DNA from: SIG607 sp045533195
GTDB taxonomy: Bacteria > Bacillota > Clostridia > Oscillospirales > Acutalibacteraceae
Direction of reading: 5' to 3'
DNA length: 64,000 nt
Assembly (NCBI GenBank): GCA_045533195.1
Contig: JAZSHI010000055.1
Location: 4,250 to 68,249 of the forward strand
Shown here: positions 34,853-44,029 of the stretch, in pieces
How positions within the stretch are numbered: position 1 is the stretch's first letter
How the letters are laid out: each line of letters begins with the position of its first letter
Notes under the pieces: generated by a model
Database searches by the model: none
The model's input: the letters and a program-made list of their open reading frames with translations, nothing else
Told to the model about the DNA's origin: nothing
Made by a program: the position numbers and the translations under genes

Positions 34853-34892
34853 GATAAAACAATAAAAAATTTATAAAAATTTAAAAAAACTA

Positions 34893-34976
34893 TTGCAATT
34901 TATATAAAAGTGCTCTATAATAACATTAAAAGTGGTTCAAAGTGGAGTAAAAATCCATTGAAGTGTAGCAAAGTGG
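34893..34976 (+). promoter_or_regulatory. Promoter and MraZ-type operator of the division/wall cluster
   Basis: TTGCAA (34893-34898), 17 bases, TATAAT (34916-34921) form the promoter. Just downstream are direct repeats AGTGG at 34931-34935 and 34941-34945, AGTGT at 34962-34966, and AGTGG at 34972-34976. Each pair is spaced by 10 bases, one DNA turn. MraZ of other bacteria binds short direct repeats with about a 10-base period ahead of its own gene, so autoregulation is likely. Confidence 0.7.
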
Positions 34977-35000
34977 TGAAAATGAAGGGGGTGAAGCTCT

Positions 35001-35426
35001 GTGTTATACGGTGGATATCAACATAATATCGATAAGAAGGGCAGAGTGTTCATTCCTTCTAAAATGCGTGAAGAACTGGGAGCAGAGTTTATTATCTGTA
35101 AAGGTATTTACGGAAAAAGATGTCTTTGCGTTTATTCAATGGCACAATGGGAAAAGCTTGTTGAAAATATAGGCACTCTTCCCGTAACCAAATCAAGTGT
35201 TGTAAAGCGTTTTCTTTATGACGGCGCATTTAATGTTGAATGCGATGCACAGGGAAGAATACTAATTCCCGTCGCTTTAAGAGAATATGCTGAACTTGAG
35301 GCTGAGGCGCATATAATCGGTATGGACACAAATCTTGAAATATGGAATACTTCTCTTTGGCAACAAGAAAACGAAACATATACCCCCGAATCTGTTGCTT
35401 CTATTATGGAAGAGCTTAACTTTTAG
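35001..35426 (+). CDS. mraZ: Transcriptional regulator MraZ
   Basis: MraZ is a ring-forming DNA-binding repressor of the division and wall cluster. The 141-aa protein has two AbrB-like SpoVT halves: GGYQHNIDKKGRVFIPSKMR at the N-terminus and NVECDAQGRILIPVALREYA in the second half. The start is GTG 35001, with the ribosome-binding sequence AAGGGGGTGA at 34985-34994. It heads the cluster as usual and has putative binding repeats upstream. Confidence 0.95.
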   Translation: MLYGGYQHNIDKKGRVFIPSKMREELGAEFIICKGIYGKRCLCVYSMAQWEKLVENIGTLPVTKSSVVKRFLYDGAFNVECDAQGRILIPVALREYAELEAEAHIIGMDTNLEIWNTSLWQQENETYTPESVASIMEELNF

Positions 35427-35437
35427 GGTGAAGAAGT

Positions 35438-36358
35438 ATGGAGTTTAAGCATTATTCGGTACTTCTTAAAGAGACTATTGAAGAACTCGATATAAAACCC
35501 GACGGAATATATGTTGACGGAACGGCAGGCGGAGCAGGACATTCAAGTCAAATTGCGAAGCAATTAAAGGGCGGTATGCTATACGCTCTTGACCAAGACC
35601 CTGACGCTGTTGCAGTTGCCACCGAAAGATTAAAGGGTTTACCCGCTAAGGTAATTAAAAGCAATTTTTCCAATATGAAAAACGTGCTGAGTGCCGAGGG
35701 TGTCCAAAAGGTTGACGGAATACTTTTAGACCTTGGTGTTTCTTCCTATCAGCTTGATGAAGGCGAAAGAGGTTTTTCCTATCATAAAGATGCTTTCCTT
35801 GATATGAGGATGAGCAAAGAAGGAAAAACGGCGGCTGACCTTGTAAATAATTTATCGGTTTACGAGTTGGCTGATATATTCAGACTTTACGGCGAAGAAA
35901 AATTCGCTATGAAAATAGCAAGAGAAATAGTAAAGGAAAGAGAAAAGGCTACAATTGACCGTACCGTAAGGTTGGCAGAGATAATTGCAAACAGTGTACC
36001 TGCGGCGGCAAGACGTGACGGGCACCCTGCAAGAAAATGCTTTCAGGCATTAAGAATTGCCGTTAACGGAGAGCTTGACGTATTAAAAGCCGTTCTTGAC
36101 GATGCTTTTGATTTGCTGAAAACGGGCGGCGTACTTGCAATAATTACCTTTCATTCACTGGAAGATTTAATGGTAAAACATAAATTCAAAGAGTTTTGCG
36201 TTGGCTGTACCTGTCCTTCTGATATACCGGTTTGTGTATGCGGAAAAACACCTCGGGGAAAGGTTATTCACAAAAAAGGAATTGAACCTTCCGCTCAGGA
36301 ATTAAGCGAAAACGCGAGAAGCCGAAGCGCTAAACTCAGGACTATAATAAAACTATAA
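35438..36358 (+). CDS. rsmH: 16S rRNA (cytosine-1402-N4)-methyltransferase RsmH
   Basis: RsmH (MraW) methylates C1402 of 16S rRNA at the ribosomal P site. The 306-aa sequence begins with HYSVLLKETIEEL and has the SAM-binding VDGTAGGAGHS, GILLDLGVSSYQLDE, and the late HSLEDLMVK, all family-typical. Its place between mraZ and ftsL is canonical. It starts 11 bases after mraZ. Confidence 0.96.
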   Translation: MEFKHYSVLLKETIEELDIKPDGIYVDGTAGGAGHSSQIAKQLKGGMLYALDQDPDAVAVATERLKGLPAKVIKSNFSNMKNVLSAEGVQKVDGILLDLGVSSYQLDEGERGFSYHKDAFLDMRMSKEGKTAADLVNNLSVYELADIFRLYGEEKFAMKIAREIVKEREKATIDRTVRLAEIIANSVPAAARRDGHPARKCFQALRIAVNGELDVLKAVLDDAFDLLKTGGVLAIITFHSLEDLMVKHKFKEFCVGCTCPSDIPVCVCGKTPRGKVIHKKGIEPSAQELSENARSRSAKLRTIIKL

Positions 36359-36369
36359 GGATGAGGCAA

Positions 36370-36843
36370 ATGAACAATCTTAAATATTATAACGATGCTT
36401 TAGCATATGATTTTCAGATGTTTATGCCAAAAGCAAAACCTGAACCTATATCAGAAGATAAAGTTATAAAAATGCCTTCTCAGAATACAAAAAAATACAG
36501 CAAAAAGAAGGCGGCAACACTTCGTGTTTCAAACAGCGCTTTTGCTATATTTGCTACTGTTGTGCTTGTAGGGGCACTTTGCGCTAATTTGTGTATGAGA
36601 ATTCGGGTTAATGAACTGAATAACAATATAAACGAGGCAAAAACCTTACTTAACGAGAAGCAGAGCGAGAGCGTTGCTTTGCAGATGGAATATGAAAACA
36701 GAATTTCCTATATAAATCTCGAGGCTGAAGCAACAGAGCTTGGTATGAGAAAACTCGACCAGAATCAAGTTGTATATATTCGTGTAAACGATAAAAATAT
36801 GGCAAGAACTGCTGACGGAAAAATTTTAACATCAAATAAATAA
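36370..36843 (+). CDS. ftsL: FtsL-like septum formation protein
   Basis: This bitopic division protein scaffolds FtsI/FtsW with DivIB. It has a 60-residue cytoplasmic part, one membrane segment (about residues 54-74: AIFATVVLVGALCANLCM), then a leucine-rich heptad coiled coil (VNELNNNINEAKTLLNEKQ) ending in the ELGM of the family. Identification rests on topology and on position between rsmH and the PBP gene, because FtsL sequences diverge widely. ATG 36361 is possible, but ATG 36370 lies 8 bases after AAGGA (36357-36361), so I prefer it. Confidence 0.75.
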   Translation: MNNLKYYNDALAYDFQMFMPKAKPEPISEDKVIKMPSQNTKKYSKKKAATLRVSNSAFAIFATVVLVGALCANLCMRIRVNELNNNINEAKTLLNEKQSESVALQMEYENRISYINLEAEATELGMRKLDQNQVVYIRVNDKNMARTADGKILTSNK

Positions 36844-36847
36844 AGGG

Positions 36848-36876
36848 TTGTCGCATAGAAGTCTATGCGGTATAAT
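36848..36876 (+). promoter_or_regulatory. Possible internal promoter before spoVD/ftsI
   Basis: TTGTCG (36848-36853) and TATAAT (36871-36876) are 17 bases apart. Two palindromes accompany it: GCATAG/CTATGC between the hexamers, and GAGTTGAA/TTCAACTC at 36893-36910 in the transcribed leader. They may be a regulator site or a leader hairpin. Confidence 0.45.
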
Positions 36877-36951
36877 ATAAATAAAGATACGGGAGTTGAA
36901 AATTCAACTCTCGTTTCAAGCGTTTTTAAAGTATATGAAAAGAGGATGATT

Positions 36952-39210
36952 ATGGCTAGTAAACCGAATAAAACGATGCTCCAAAGAATGTTTGCCGTCC
37001 TCCTTTGCGTAATCATAATTACTGTGGGAGTATCGGGTTTCAGACTTTCGTACATTATGGTGGTTAAGGGCGAAAAGTATCAGGGCCTTGCATCCGAACA
37101 ACAGCTTTACGATAGTCTTATAACCGCTCCCAGAGGAAATATATACGATAAAAATATGAACGTACTTGCTACAAGTACTACGGCATGGACGGTATATATA
37201 ACCCCTAACGGAATTAATAAATTAAGTGATGCAGCCCGTAAGGAGCAGGTGAGAAATCTTATTGCCGACGGACTTTCTTCAATCCTTTCGGCAGACAGAA
37301 ATGAAATTTATGAAGATACGGGCAAAAAATCCTACTATGTAACCGTTGAAAAAAAGGTAGATAAAGCTACCGCCGACAAGGTAAGAGAATTTATAACCGC
37401 CAATAAGGATTTTGAACTGACCAAGTACATTGGTCTTGACGAAACCACAATGCGTTACTACCCCAATAATAGTCTTGCTTCGGTTGTTCTGGGCTTTGTT
37501 GGGGATGATGAACAGGGACTTGCAGGTATCGAGAGCTATTATGATACTTTTCTTACAGGTGAACCGGGCAGAGTGGTTGCCGCAAAAACCGCATACGGTG
37601 TTGATATGCCCTTTACTTACGAAATGGTAGAGGAAGCAAAACAGGGTAATTCCCTTGTGCTGTCTATTGATAATTACATTCAGTATGTTGCTGAAAAACA
37701 GCTTAAACAAGCGGTTGAAGACAATAAGTGTAACGAACGCGGTGTTGCGGTAGTTATGAACGTGAATACAGGCGCTATACTTGCTATGGCAGTTACGGGG
37801 GATTTTGATCCCAATAAACCCTTCACTCTCTCAAAAAGCGATATGCTTACAGTTGATTCGCTTACAGGGGATGAAAGAACCGCAAAGCTTGGCGAACTCA
37901 GAAATCGCCAATGGCGTAATAAAGCTGTATCCGATGCTTATGAGCCGGGTTCTGTTTTTAAGATATTTACTGCCGCCGCCGCTTTAGAGGAAAACGTGGT
38001 TTCGCCAAATTCTTCCTTCTCTTGCGTAGGTCATACTCAGGTTGCAGGTCAGCCATATGACTGTCATAAAACAACGGGACACGGAGTTCAGAATCTTTAT
38101 ACAGCTATGAGTAATTCTTGTAACCCTGCCTTTATTACTATCGGTCAGGCTTTGGGTACAAAAACCTTCTCAAAGTATTTTGAAGCCTTTGGTTTTACAA
38201 CAAAAACAGGGGTGGATATCCCCGGTGAGACGGGTTCTATATATTATTCCGAAGCAAATATGGGCCCCGTTGAACTTGCTTCTGCCTCCTTTGGTCAGAC
38301 CTTTAAAATAACACCTATGCAGATGCTTGCTGCAACTTCAGCGGCTGTTAACGGCGGATATCTCGTAAAACCGCACGTTGTTGAAAAGATAGTTGATAAA
38401 GAGGGAAACGTTGTTGAATCGGCATCTAACGATTATAAGAGACAGGTAGTATCTGCCGAAACATCCGCAAAGCTCAGAGAAGCTATGGAAGTGGTTGTTA
38501 ACGGCGGCGCCAAAAATGCTTATGTTGCAGGTTACAGAACGGGCGGTAAAACCGGTACAAGTGAAAAAATTGACCGAATGAACGAAACAAATCAAAGAGG
38601 TCTTTATGTTGCATCTTACGTAGGTGTTGCTCCTATTGAGAATCCCGAAATTGCAGTGCTTGTTTTACTTGATGAACCTACCGCAGGCAGTATATACGGC
38701 GGTACGATTTCTGCGCCTGTGGCAAGTGCGATTATGAGCGAGATACTTCCTTATATGGGCTATGAGCCACACTACAGTCAGGAAGAGCTTTCTAAACGCG
38801 CTATTCCCGTTCCTGACGTTACGGGACTTAGTGTGAGTGAAGCAAAGAATAAAATTACCAATGCAGACCTTATTTACAAGGTTGTAGGAGACGGCGATAA
38901 GGTTATTTCTCAGTTGCCGACTTCAACCGATACTCTTTATTCGGGTGGACTTGTAATAATATATACCGATGAAGAAGCTATGGAAGAAGAAATGGTAACC
39001 GTACCTGATTTTAACGGTATGACGGTAAGTCAGGTTAACGAGGCCGCCGCAAACAGCGGAGTTAACGTTAAATTCGCAGGTAATACTCTGGAAAATGCAA
39101 ATACTTACGCATACAGCCAAAGTGTTAAAGCGGATACAAAGGTTAAACGAGGAACAAGTATTACGGTTTATTTCCGCGACGGTGAGGTTACGGATTTTAT
39201 ACCGGAATAA
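36952..39210 (+). CDS. Class B penicillin-binding protein of SpoVD/FtsI type with two PASTA domains
   Basis: This transpeptidase crosslinks septal or cortex peptidoglycan. From ATG 36952 it has a short cytoplasmic tail, a membrane anchor (about residues 12-33), a PBP dimer domain, and a transpeptidase domain with SVFK (Ser334, Lys337), SCN (Ser389) and KTGT (from Lys533). Two PASTA repeats follow, beginning VPDVTGLSVSEAK and VPDFNGMTVSQVN. PASTA repeats are typical of SpoVD and some PBP2x. I cannot tell division (FtsI) from sporulation (SpoVD) function by sequence alone. An upstream ATG at 36865 adds 29 non-family residues; AGAGG at 36941-36945 is 6 bases before 36952. Confidence 0.9.
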   Translation: MASKPNKTMLQRMFAVLLCVIIITVGVSGFRLSYIMVVKGEKYQGLASEQQLYDSLITAPRGNIYDKNMNVLATSTTAWTVYITPNGINKLSDAARKEQVRNLIADGLSSILSADRNEIYEDTGKKSYYVTVEKKVDKATADKVREFITANKDFELTKYIGLDETTMRYYPNNSLASVVLGFVGDDEQGLAGIESYYDTFLTGEPGRVVAAKTAYGVDMPFTYEMVEEAKQGNSLVLSIDNYIQYVAEKQLKQAVEDNKCNERGVAVVMNVNTGAILAMAVTGDFDPNKPFTLSKSDMLTVDSLTGDERTAKLGELRNRQWRNKAVSDAYEPGSVFKIFTAAAALEENVVSPNSSFSCVGHTQVAGQPYDCHKTTGHGVQNLYTAMSNSCNPAFITIGQALGTKTFSKYFEAFGFTTKTGVDIPGETGSIYYSEANMGPVELASASFGQTFKITPMQMLAATSAAVNGGYLVKPHVVEKIVDKEGNVVESASNDYKRQVVSAETSAKLREAMEVVVNGGAKNAYVAGYRTGGKTGTSEKIDRMNETNQRGLYVASYVGVAPIENPEIAVLVLLDEPTAGSIYGGTISAPVASAIMSEILPYMGYEPHYSQEELSKRAIPVPDVTGLSVSEAKNKITNADLIYKVVGDGDKVISQLPTSTDTLYSGGLVIIYTDEEAMEEEMVTVPDFNGMTVSQVNEAAANSGVNVKFAGNTLENANTYAYSQSVKADTKVKRGTSITVYFRDGEVTDFIPE

Positions 39211-39225
39211 AATGGGGTAATTAAA

Positions 39226-40653
39226 ATGTTACTTAAGGATTTACTTGATATAAAGGGCGATTTTGCCGATACCGAGATTAAAGGCGTTACTTCGGATTCA
39301 AGACAGGTAAAGGAAGGCTTTGCTTATATCTGTATAGTCGGCGCAGTTAATGACGGACACAGTTTTGCTCTTTCTGCAAAGGAAAAGGGCGCTGCAGTAA
39401 TAATTGCCGAAAGAGATACAGGCAGCGGCATAGACGTTATAGTTGAGGATACCCACGCCGCCTATGCTAAAATGTCGGCTAATTGGTTTAATAATCCCGC
39501 AAAAGAATTAAGGCTAATAGGAGTTACTGGAACAAACGGTAAAACCTCTGTTACATATATGCTTAAAAATATTCTTGAGGCAAACGGAGAAAAAGTAGGC
39601 CTTATCGGTACCATTCAAAATATGATAGGCGACGAAATTATTCCCACAGAGCGCACAACACCCAGCTGTTATGAGCTTAACGCTTTATTCAGACTTATGG
39701 TGGATAAGGGTTGTACCGCTGCTGTTATGGAGGTTTCCTCTCACGCTCTTGATCAGAAAAGAGTTTACGGAATTGATTTTGAGGTGGGCATTTTCACAAA
39801 TCTTACACAGGACCATCTTGATTATCACATCACAATGGAAAACTATCTTGAAGCCAAGAAAAAACTCTTTTATATGTGTAAAACCGCTGTTGTTAATGCA
39901 GATGATTTGTGGTGTGAAAAGCTCATAGATTCCCTTGAATGTAAAGTGGTTAAGGTGTCGGCGCAGAAGGATGCCGATTTTACCGCTAAAAATATAAACT
40001 TTTGTGCAGACGGAGTAAATTTCCTGCTTGAAGGCAGAGAGAGTATGGAGCTTTCTATGAGCACAGGCGGTAAATTTACCGTTTATAATACGATGTCGGC
40101 AGCGGTAAGCGCTTTGGAGTTTAAAGTTTCTCCCGAAATAGTAAAATCCGCGCTAAATTCGGGGGATGGAATAAAGGGAAGAGCAGAGGTTGTTAAAAAT
40201 CCCTTTGATTTTACGGTAATAATAGATTACGCGCATACTCCCGACGGACTTGAAAATATTTTAAATACCTTTAGTGAACTGAAAAAGGGCAGACTTATAA
40301 CCCTTTTTGGTTGCGGCGGTGACCGAGATAAAACCAAACGTTCTATAATGGGCGAAATAGCCGCAGAGAAATCTGATTATGTAATAGTAACAAGCGATAA
40401 TCCCAGAAGCGAAGAGCCTTTAAGTATAATTGAAGACATACTTGTAGGCGTAAATAAGCACAACACCGAATATACGGTTATCGAAAACAGAATTGAGGCA
40501 ATTAAATTTGCTGTTAAAAATGCAAGAAAAGATGATATAATAATTCTTGCAGGTAAAGGTCACGAAACCTATCAGATTTTAAAAGACAAAACCATTCACC
40601 TTGATGAGCGTGAAGTGGTGAGCGAAGCTTTAAAGGAAAGACAGGATGTGTAA
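39226..40653 (+). CDS. murE: UDP-N-acetylmuramyl-tripeptide synthetase MurE
   Basis: MurE adds the third residue of the stem peptide. The 475-aa ligase has GVTSDSRQVKEGF at the N-terminus, the ATP loop GVTGTNGKTSVTYM, the carbamylated-Lys region MEVSSHALDQKRVYG, and the C-terminal DNPRSEEP. DNPRSE-type motifs (DNPR) are the signature of meso-diaminopimelate-specific MurE, so the wall is probably of the DAP type. It is immediately followed by mraY; murF, normally between them, is missing. Confidence 0.94.
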   Translation: MLLKDLLDIKGDFADTEIKGVTSDSRQVKEGFAYICIVGAVNDGHSFALSAKEKGAAVIIAERDTGSGIDVIVEDTHAAYAKMSANWFNNPAKELRLIGVTGTNGKTSVTYMLKNILEANGEKVGLIGTIQNMIGDEIIPTERTTPSCYELNALFRLMVDKGCTAAVMEVSSHALDQKRVYGIDFEVGIFTNLTQDHLDYHITMENYLEAKKKLFYMCKTAVVNADDLWCEKLIDSLECKVVKVSAQKDADFTAKNINFCADGVNFLLEGRESMELSMSTGGKFTVYNTMSAAVSALEFKVSPEIVKSALNSGDGIKGRAEVVKNPFDFTVIIDYAHTPDGLENILNTFSELKKGRLITLFGCGGDRDKTKRSIMGEIAAEKSDYVIVTSDNPRSEEPLSIIEDILVGVNKHNTEYTVIENRIEAIKFAVKNARKDDIIILAGKGHETYQILKDKTIHLDEREVVSEALKERQDV

Positions 40654-40656
40654 AAA

Positions 40657-41670
40657 ATGAAAGACATTACACCTATTATTACAGCGCTTTTATCTTTTGG
40701 AATTACGGCTATTCTCGGCTTTAAGGTTATTCCTTTTCTCCATAAGCTGAAATTCGGTCAAACCATACTTGACATCGGTCCCTCTTGGCATAAAAATAAG
40801 CAGGGAACGCCCACTATGGGCGGTATTATGATGATGATAGCCGTTTTATCTTCAATAATTATAAGCATCATTTTTTCGGCTATAATAAAAGGAGAGTTTA
40901 TTGCTGAGCTTTCGGATAATAAAAAACTTCCTATGTTTGTTTCAGGGGTAGTTCTTGCGTTTGCTATGGGCTTTATAGGCTTTTTAGACGATTATATAAA
41001 GGTTGTTAAAAAACGTAATTTAGGACTTACCGCAAAGCAAAAAACCTTTATTCAGGGACTTGTTACTGCACTTTACCTTCTTTCCCTTGCTCTTTCGGGA
41101 ATGAAAACCACATGGACACCCTTTGGCAGTATTGATATTACAAGCGGTTGGGGACTTATTTTCTGGCCTATAGCATTTTTCTTTGTTTACGGCTTTGTTA
41201 ATGCTGTTAATCTTACCGACGGTCTTGACGGACTTGCTTCATCTGTTACTCTTGTGGCAGGCTGTGCCTTTATGCTAATAGCGGGAATTTCCTCGCTTAT
41301 GGGCGTAAATGTTTACGCTTCTGCTTTAGCAGGTGCCTGTGGTGGCTTTTTGGTATGGAATATGCATCCTGCAAAGGTATTTATGGGGGATACAGGTTCA
41401 ATGTTCTTGGGCGGTGCGGTAGTCGGTCTTGCTTTTGCTACCGAAAGACCGATACTTCTTATTGCAATTGGCATTGTATATCTTCTTGAAGCTTTATCTG
41501 TAGTGTTGCAGGTGACCTGCTATAAGCTTACTAAAAAACGTATCTTTAAAATGAGTCCTATTCACCATCATTTTGAAATGATTGGTTGGAGCGAAGAAAA
41601 GGTAGTATTTGTTTTCTCAGCAGTAGGATTTGTCGGAGCTGCTGTTGCAGTACTTCCATTTATTTTATAA
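40657..41670 (+). CDS. mraY: Phospho-N-acetylmuramoyl-pentapeptide transferase MraY
   Basis: MraY moves phospho-MurNAc-pentapeptide from UDP to undecaprenyl phosphate, forming lipid I. The 337-aa polytopic protein has about ten membrane segments and the family motifs KQGTPTMGGIMM, FLDDYIKV, NLTDGLDGLASS, FMGDTGSMFLGG and SPIHHHFEMIGWSE. It starts 3 bases after murE and lies 24 bases before ftsW; murD, commonly in between, is absent. Confidence 0.96.
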   Translation: MKDITPIITALLSFGITAILGFKVIPFLHKLKFGQTILDIGPSWHKNKQGTPTMGGIMMMIAVLSSIIISIIFSAIIKGEFIAELSDNKKLPMFVSGVVLAFAMGFIGFLDDYIKVVKKRNLGLTAKQKTFIQGLVTALYLLSLALSGMKTTWTPFGSIDITSGWGLIFWPIAFFFVYGFVNAVNLTDGLDGLASSVTLVAGCAFMLIAGISSLMGVNVYASALAGACGGFLVWNMHPAKVFMGDTGSMFLGGAVVGLAFATERPILLIAIGIVYLLEALSVVLQVTCYKLTKKRIFKMSPIHHHFEMIGWSEEKVVFVFSAVGFVGAAVAVLPFIL

Positions 41671-41694
41671 AATAATTTTGACGGAGTGAATATA

Positions 41695-42846
41695 ATGCGC
41701 GAAGGCCTGTATGCTAAGTTGCTTAAAAAAATGGGTATATACAGAGAAGGAAAGCTTGACTTCGGTTTTCTTTCTTTGGTTCTTATATTACTTTCAATAG
41801 GCCTTGTTATGCTTTTTTCGGCAAGCTATGCTTATAGCTACGCCCGTTTCTCAAACAGCTATCACTTTATTATAAGACAGGCAATATTTGCTGTCGTTGG
41901 CGTTGTGGTTATGTTCGCCCTTTCCCGTATTGATGTAAAAGTATATAGAAAACTTGCAGTTCCTATTTATGTTGTTGCCATAATTTTGCTTGTACTGGTA
42001 CTTGCTTTGCCTCCTATGAAGGAGGGAATGGATCATAAACGTTGGCTTGTTTTGGGACCTATAACCTTTCAGCCATCAGAAATTGCAAAATTTGCAATTA
42101 TAACTCTTTTTTCCCACCTTATTGCAAAGTATCATAAGCTTATGTCTAACTTTAAGTTTGTTATTACTTTACTTTTTATTCTTGCTGTTGTCTGTGGTCT
42201 TGTGGTTGTAGAAACACATCTTTCTGCTACTGTTCTTATACTCTTTATAGGTGTTGTACTAATGATAGTGGGAGGACTGGCAATCAGATATATCCTAATG
42301 GGCGCTGGTGTTGCGGTAACGGCTGTTGTTTTATTTGTAGTTACAGGTGTTGTTGATTACGCATCAAGCCGTTTCACATATTGGCTTGACCCTTGGTCAG
42401 ATGCGGCAGGTAAAGGCTATCAGACCATACAGTCGCTTTTGGCTATCGGCTCAGGCGGTTTACTTGGCAGAGGAATTGGACAGTCAAGACAGAAATATTC
42501 ATGGCTTCCCGAACCTCACAATGACTTTATTTTTGCAATAGTCAGCGAGGAACTCGGGCTTATAGGAGCTATGATAATAGTGGTGCTTTTCTGCCTTCTT
42601 ATATGGCGCGGCTTTGTGGTTGCTATGCATTCTCCCGATAAATTTTCGTCTTTAATGGCTGTGGGGCTCTCTTTTCAGGTGGCTCTTCAGGCAGCTCTTA
42701 ATATAATGGTTGTTACAAATACTATTCCCAATACAGGAATAAGTCTTCCGTTCTTTAGTTACGGTGGTACGGCGCTTATAATTTTACTTGCTGAAATGGG
42801 AATTGTACTGTCAATTTCGCGAAGCGCTAATTTAGAGAAGGTGTAG
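41695..42846 (+). CDS. ftsW: SEDS glycosyltransferase FtsW/SpoVE
   Basis: This membrane glycosyltransferase polymerises lipid II together with its PBP partner. The protein has about ten transmembrane segments and the SEDS landmarks GLVMLFSASYA, RWLVLGPITFQPSEIAKFA, GGLLGRGIGQSRQKYSWLPE with HNDFIFAIVSEELG, and NTGISLPFFSYGGTAL, all intact. From the cluster it is FtsW or the sporulation paralogue SpoVE; these cannot be separated by eye. A GTG at 41686 would add three residues, but GGAG at 41683-41686 places the start at ATG 41695. Confidence 0.92.
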   Translation: MREGLYAKLLKKMGIYREGKLDFGFLSLVLILLSIGLVMLFSASYAYSYARFSNSYHFIIRQAIFAVVGVVVMFALSRIDVKVYRKLAVPIYVVAIILLVLVLALPPMKEGMDHKRWLVLGPITFQPSEIAKFAIITLFSHLIAKYHKLMSNFKFVITLLFILAVVCGLVVVETHLSATVLILFIGVVLMIVGGLAIRYILMGAGVAVTAVVLFVVTGVVDYASSRFTYWLDPWSDAAGKGYQTIQSLLAIGSGGLLGRGIGQSRQKYSWLPEPHNDFIFAIVSEELGLIGAMIIVVLFCLLIWRGFVVAMHSPDKFSSLMAVGLSFQVALQAALNIMVVTNTIPNTGISLPFFSYGGTALIILLAEMGIVLSISRSANLEKV

Positions 42847-42854
42847 GTGTAAAT

Positions 42855-43964
42855 ATGCATATTCTATTTGCAGGCGGTGGCACCGCAGGACACATAAATC
42901 CCGCACTTGCAGTTGCAGGATATATCAAGGAAAAACATCCTGATACAAAAATCAGTTATATAGGAACCGCTAAAAAACTTGAAGCAAAGCTTGTTCCCGA
43001 AAAGAGATATGATTTTTACAGTATTGAGGTTTCAGGCTTTCAAAGAAGCCTTAGCCCTGTTAATATTGCAAAAAATGTTAAGGCTGCCGTATGTGCGGTT
43101 ACTGCTTCAGTAAAAGCAAGAAAGCTCCTTAAAAAACTTAATCCCGACCTTGTTGTAGGCACAGGCGGATATGTAAGCGGACCGGTGCTGAGTCAGGCGG
43201 CAAAGCTTGGATTTAAAACTGCTATTCACGAGCAAAATGCCTATCCGGGTATGACTAATAAAATGCTTTGCGGTGACGTTGACAGAGTTATGCTTGCAAT
43301 GCCTGAAGCGGAAAAAAGATTTAAGCTTAATAAAAAACCAGATATAGTAGGTAACCCCGTAAGACCTGAGCTGACTAAAATAAGCAGGGAAGAAGCAAGA
43401 AAAAAGCTTGGTTTCGATAGCCGTCCAGTTATTCTTTCTTTCGGCGGCAGTCTTGGTGCCGAAAAGATAAACCGTTCTGTAGCAGAGCTTATAAAATATC
43501 ACAATGAAAGCGGAAAATATTATCATATTCATGCTACCGGAAAGGTCGGCTACGAGGATATGAAAAATCAGCTTAGTGATATTAAACTTAGTGAAAATAT
43601 AGATTTGAGAGAATATATCAAGGATATGGATGTGTGTATGGCGGCGGCAGATGTTGTTATTTGCAGAGCAGGTGCCATAACACTCAGCGAACTTACTGTT
43701 TGCAGAAAGCCTTCAATTCTTATCCCTTCTCCTTACGTTGCCGAAAACCATCAGTTCCATAATGCTATGACACTTAAAAATGTGGGTGCGGCTGAGGTTA
43801 TTGAAGAAAAAGAATTGACCGGTGAAAAACTTATATCTACGGTTGAAAATATGCTTTCAGACAGTAATAAACTTGAAACTATGAGCAAAAATGCCAAAAA
43901 AATTGCTATAGATGATGCCAACGAACGTATTTATAAGGTTCTAATGGAACTGCTAAACTCTTAA
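42855..43964 (+). CDS. murG: UDP-N-acetylglucosamine-N-acetylmuramyl-(pentapeptide) transferase MurG
   Basis: MurG adds GlcNAc to lipid I to form lipid II at the inner membrane face. The 369-aa GT28 glycosyltransferase has the N-terminal loop GGGTAGHINPALA, TGGYVSGPV, HEQNAYPGMTNK, the C-domain loop SFGGSLGAEKIN, and the UDP-binding RAGAITLSELT. It starts 8 bases after ftsW. Confidence 0.96.
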   Translation: MHILFAGGGTAGHINPALAVAGYIKEKHPDTKISYIGTAKKLEAKLVPEKRYDFYSIEVSGFQRSLSPVNIAKNVKAAVCAVTASVKARKLLKKLNPDLVVGTGGYVSGPVLSQAAKLGFKTAIHEQNAYPGMTNKMLCGDVDRVMLAMPEAEKRFKLNKKPDIVGNPVRPELTKISREEARKKLGFDSRPVILSFGGSLGAEKINRSVAELIKYHNESGKYYHIHATGKVGYEDMKNQLSDIKLSENIDLREYIKDMDVCMAAADVVICRAGAITLSELTVCRKPSILIPSPYVAENHQFHNAMTLKNVGAAEVIEEKELTGEKLISTVENMLSDSNKLETMSKNAKKIAIDDANERIYKVLMELLNS

Positions 43965-44029
43965 TAACCAAAAAAAGCAAACCGCATATTATGAAATATA
44001 ATTGTATTTTATATATGCGGGGTGCTGAT

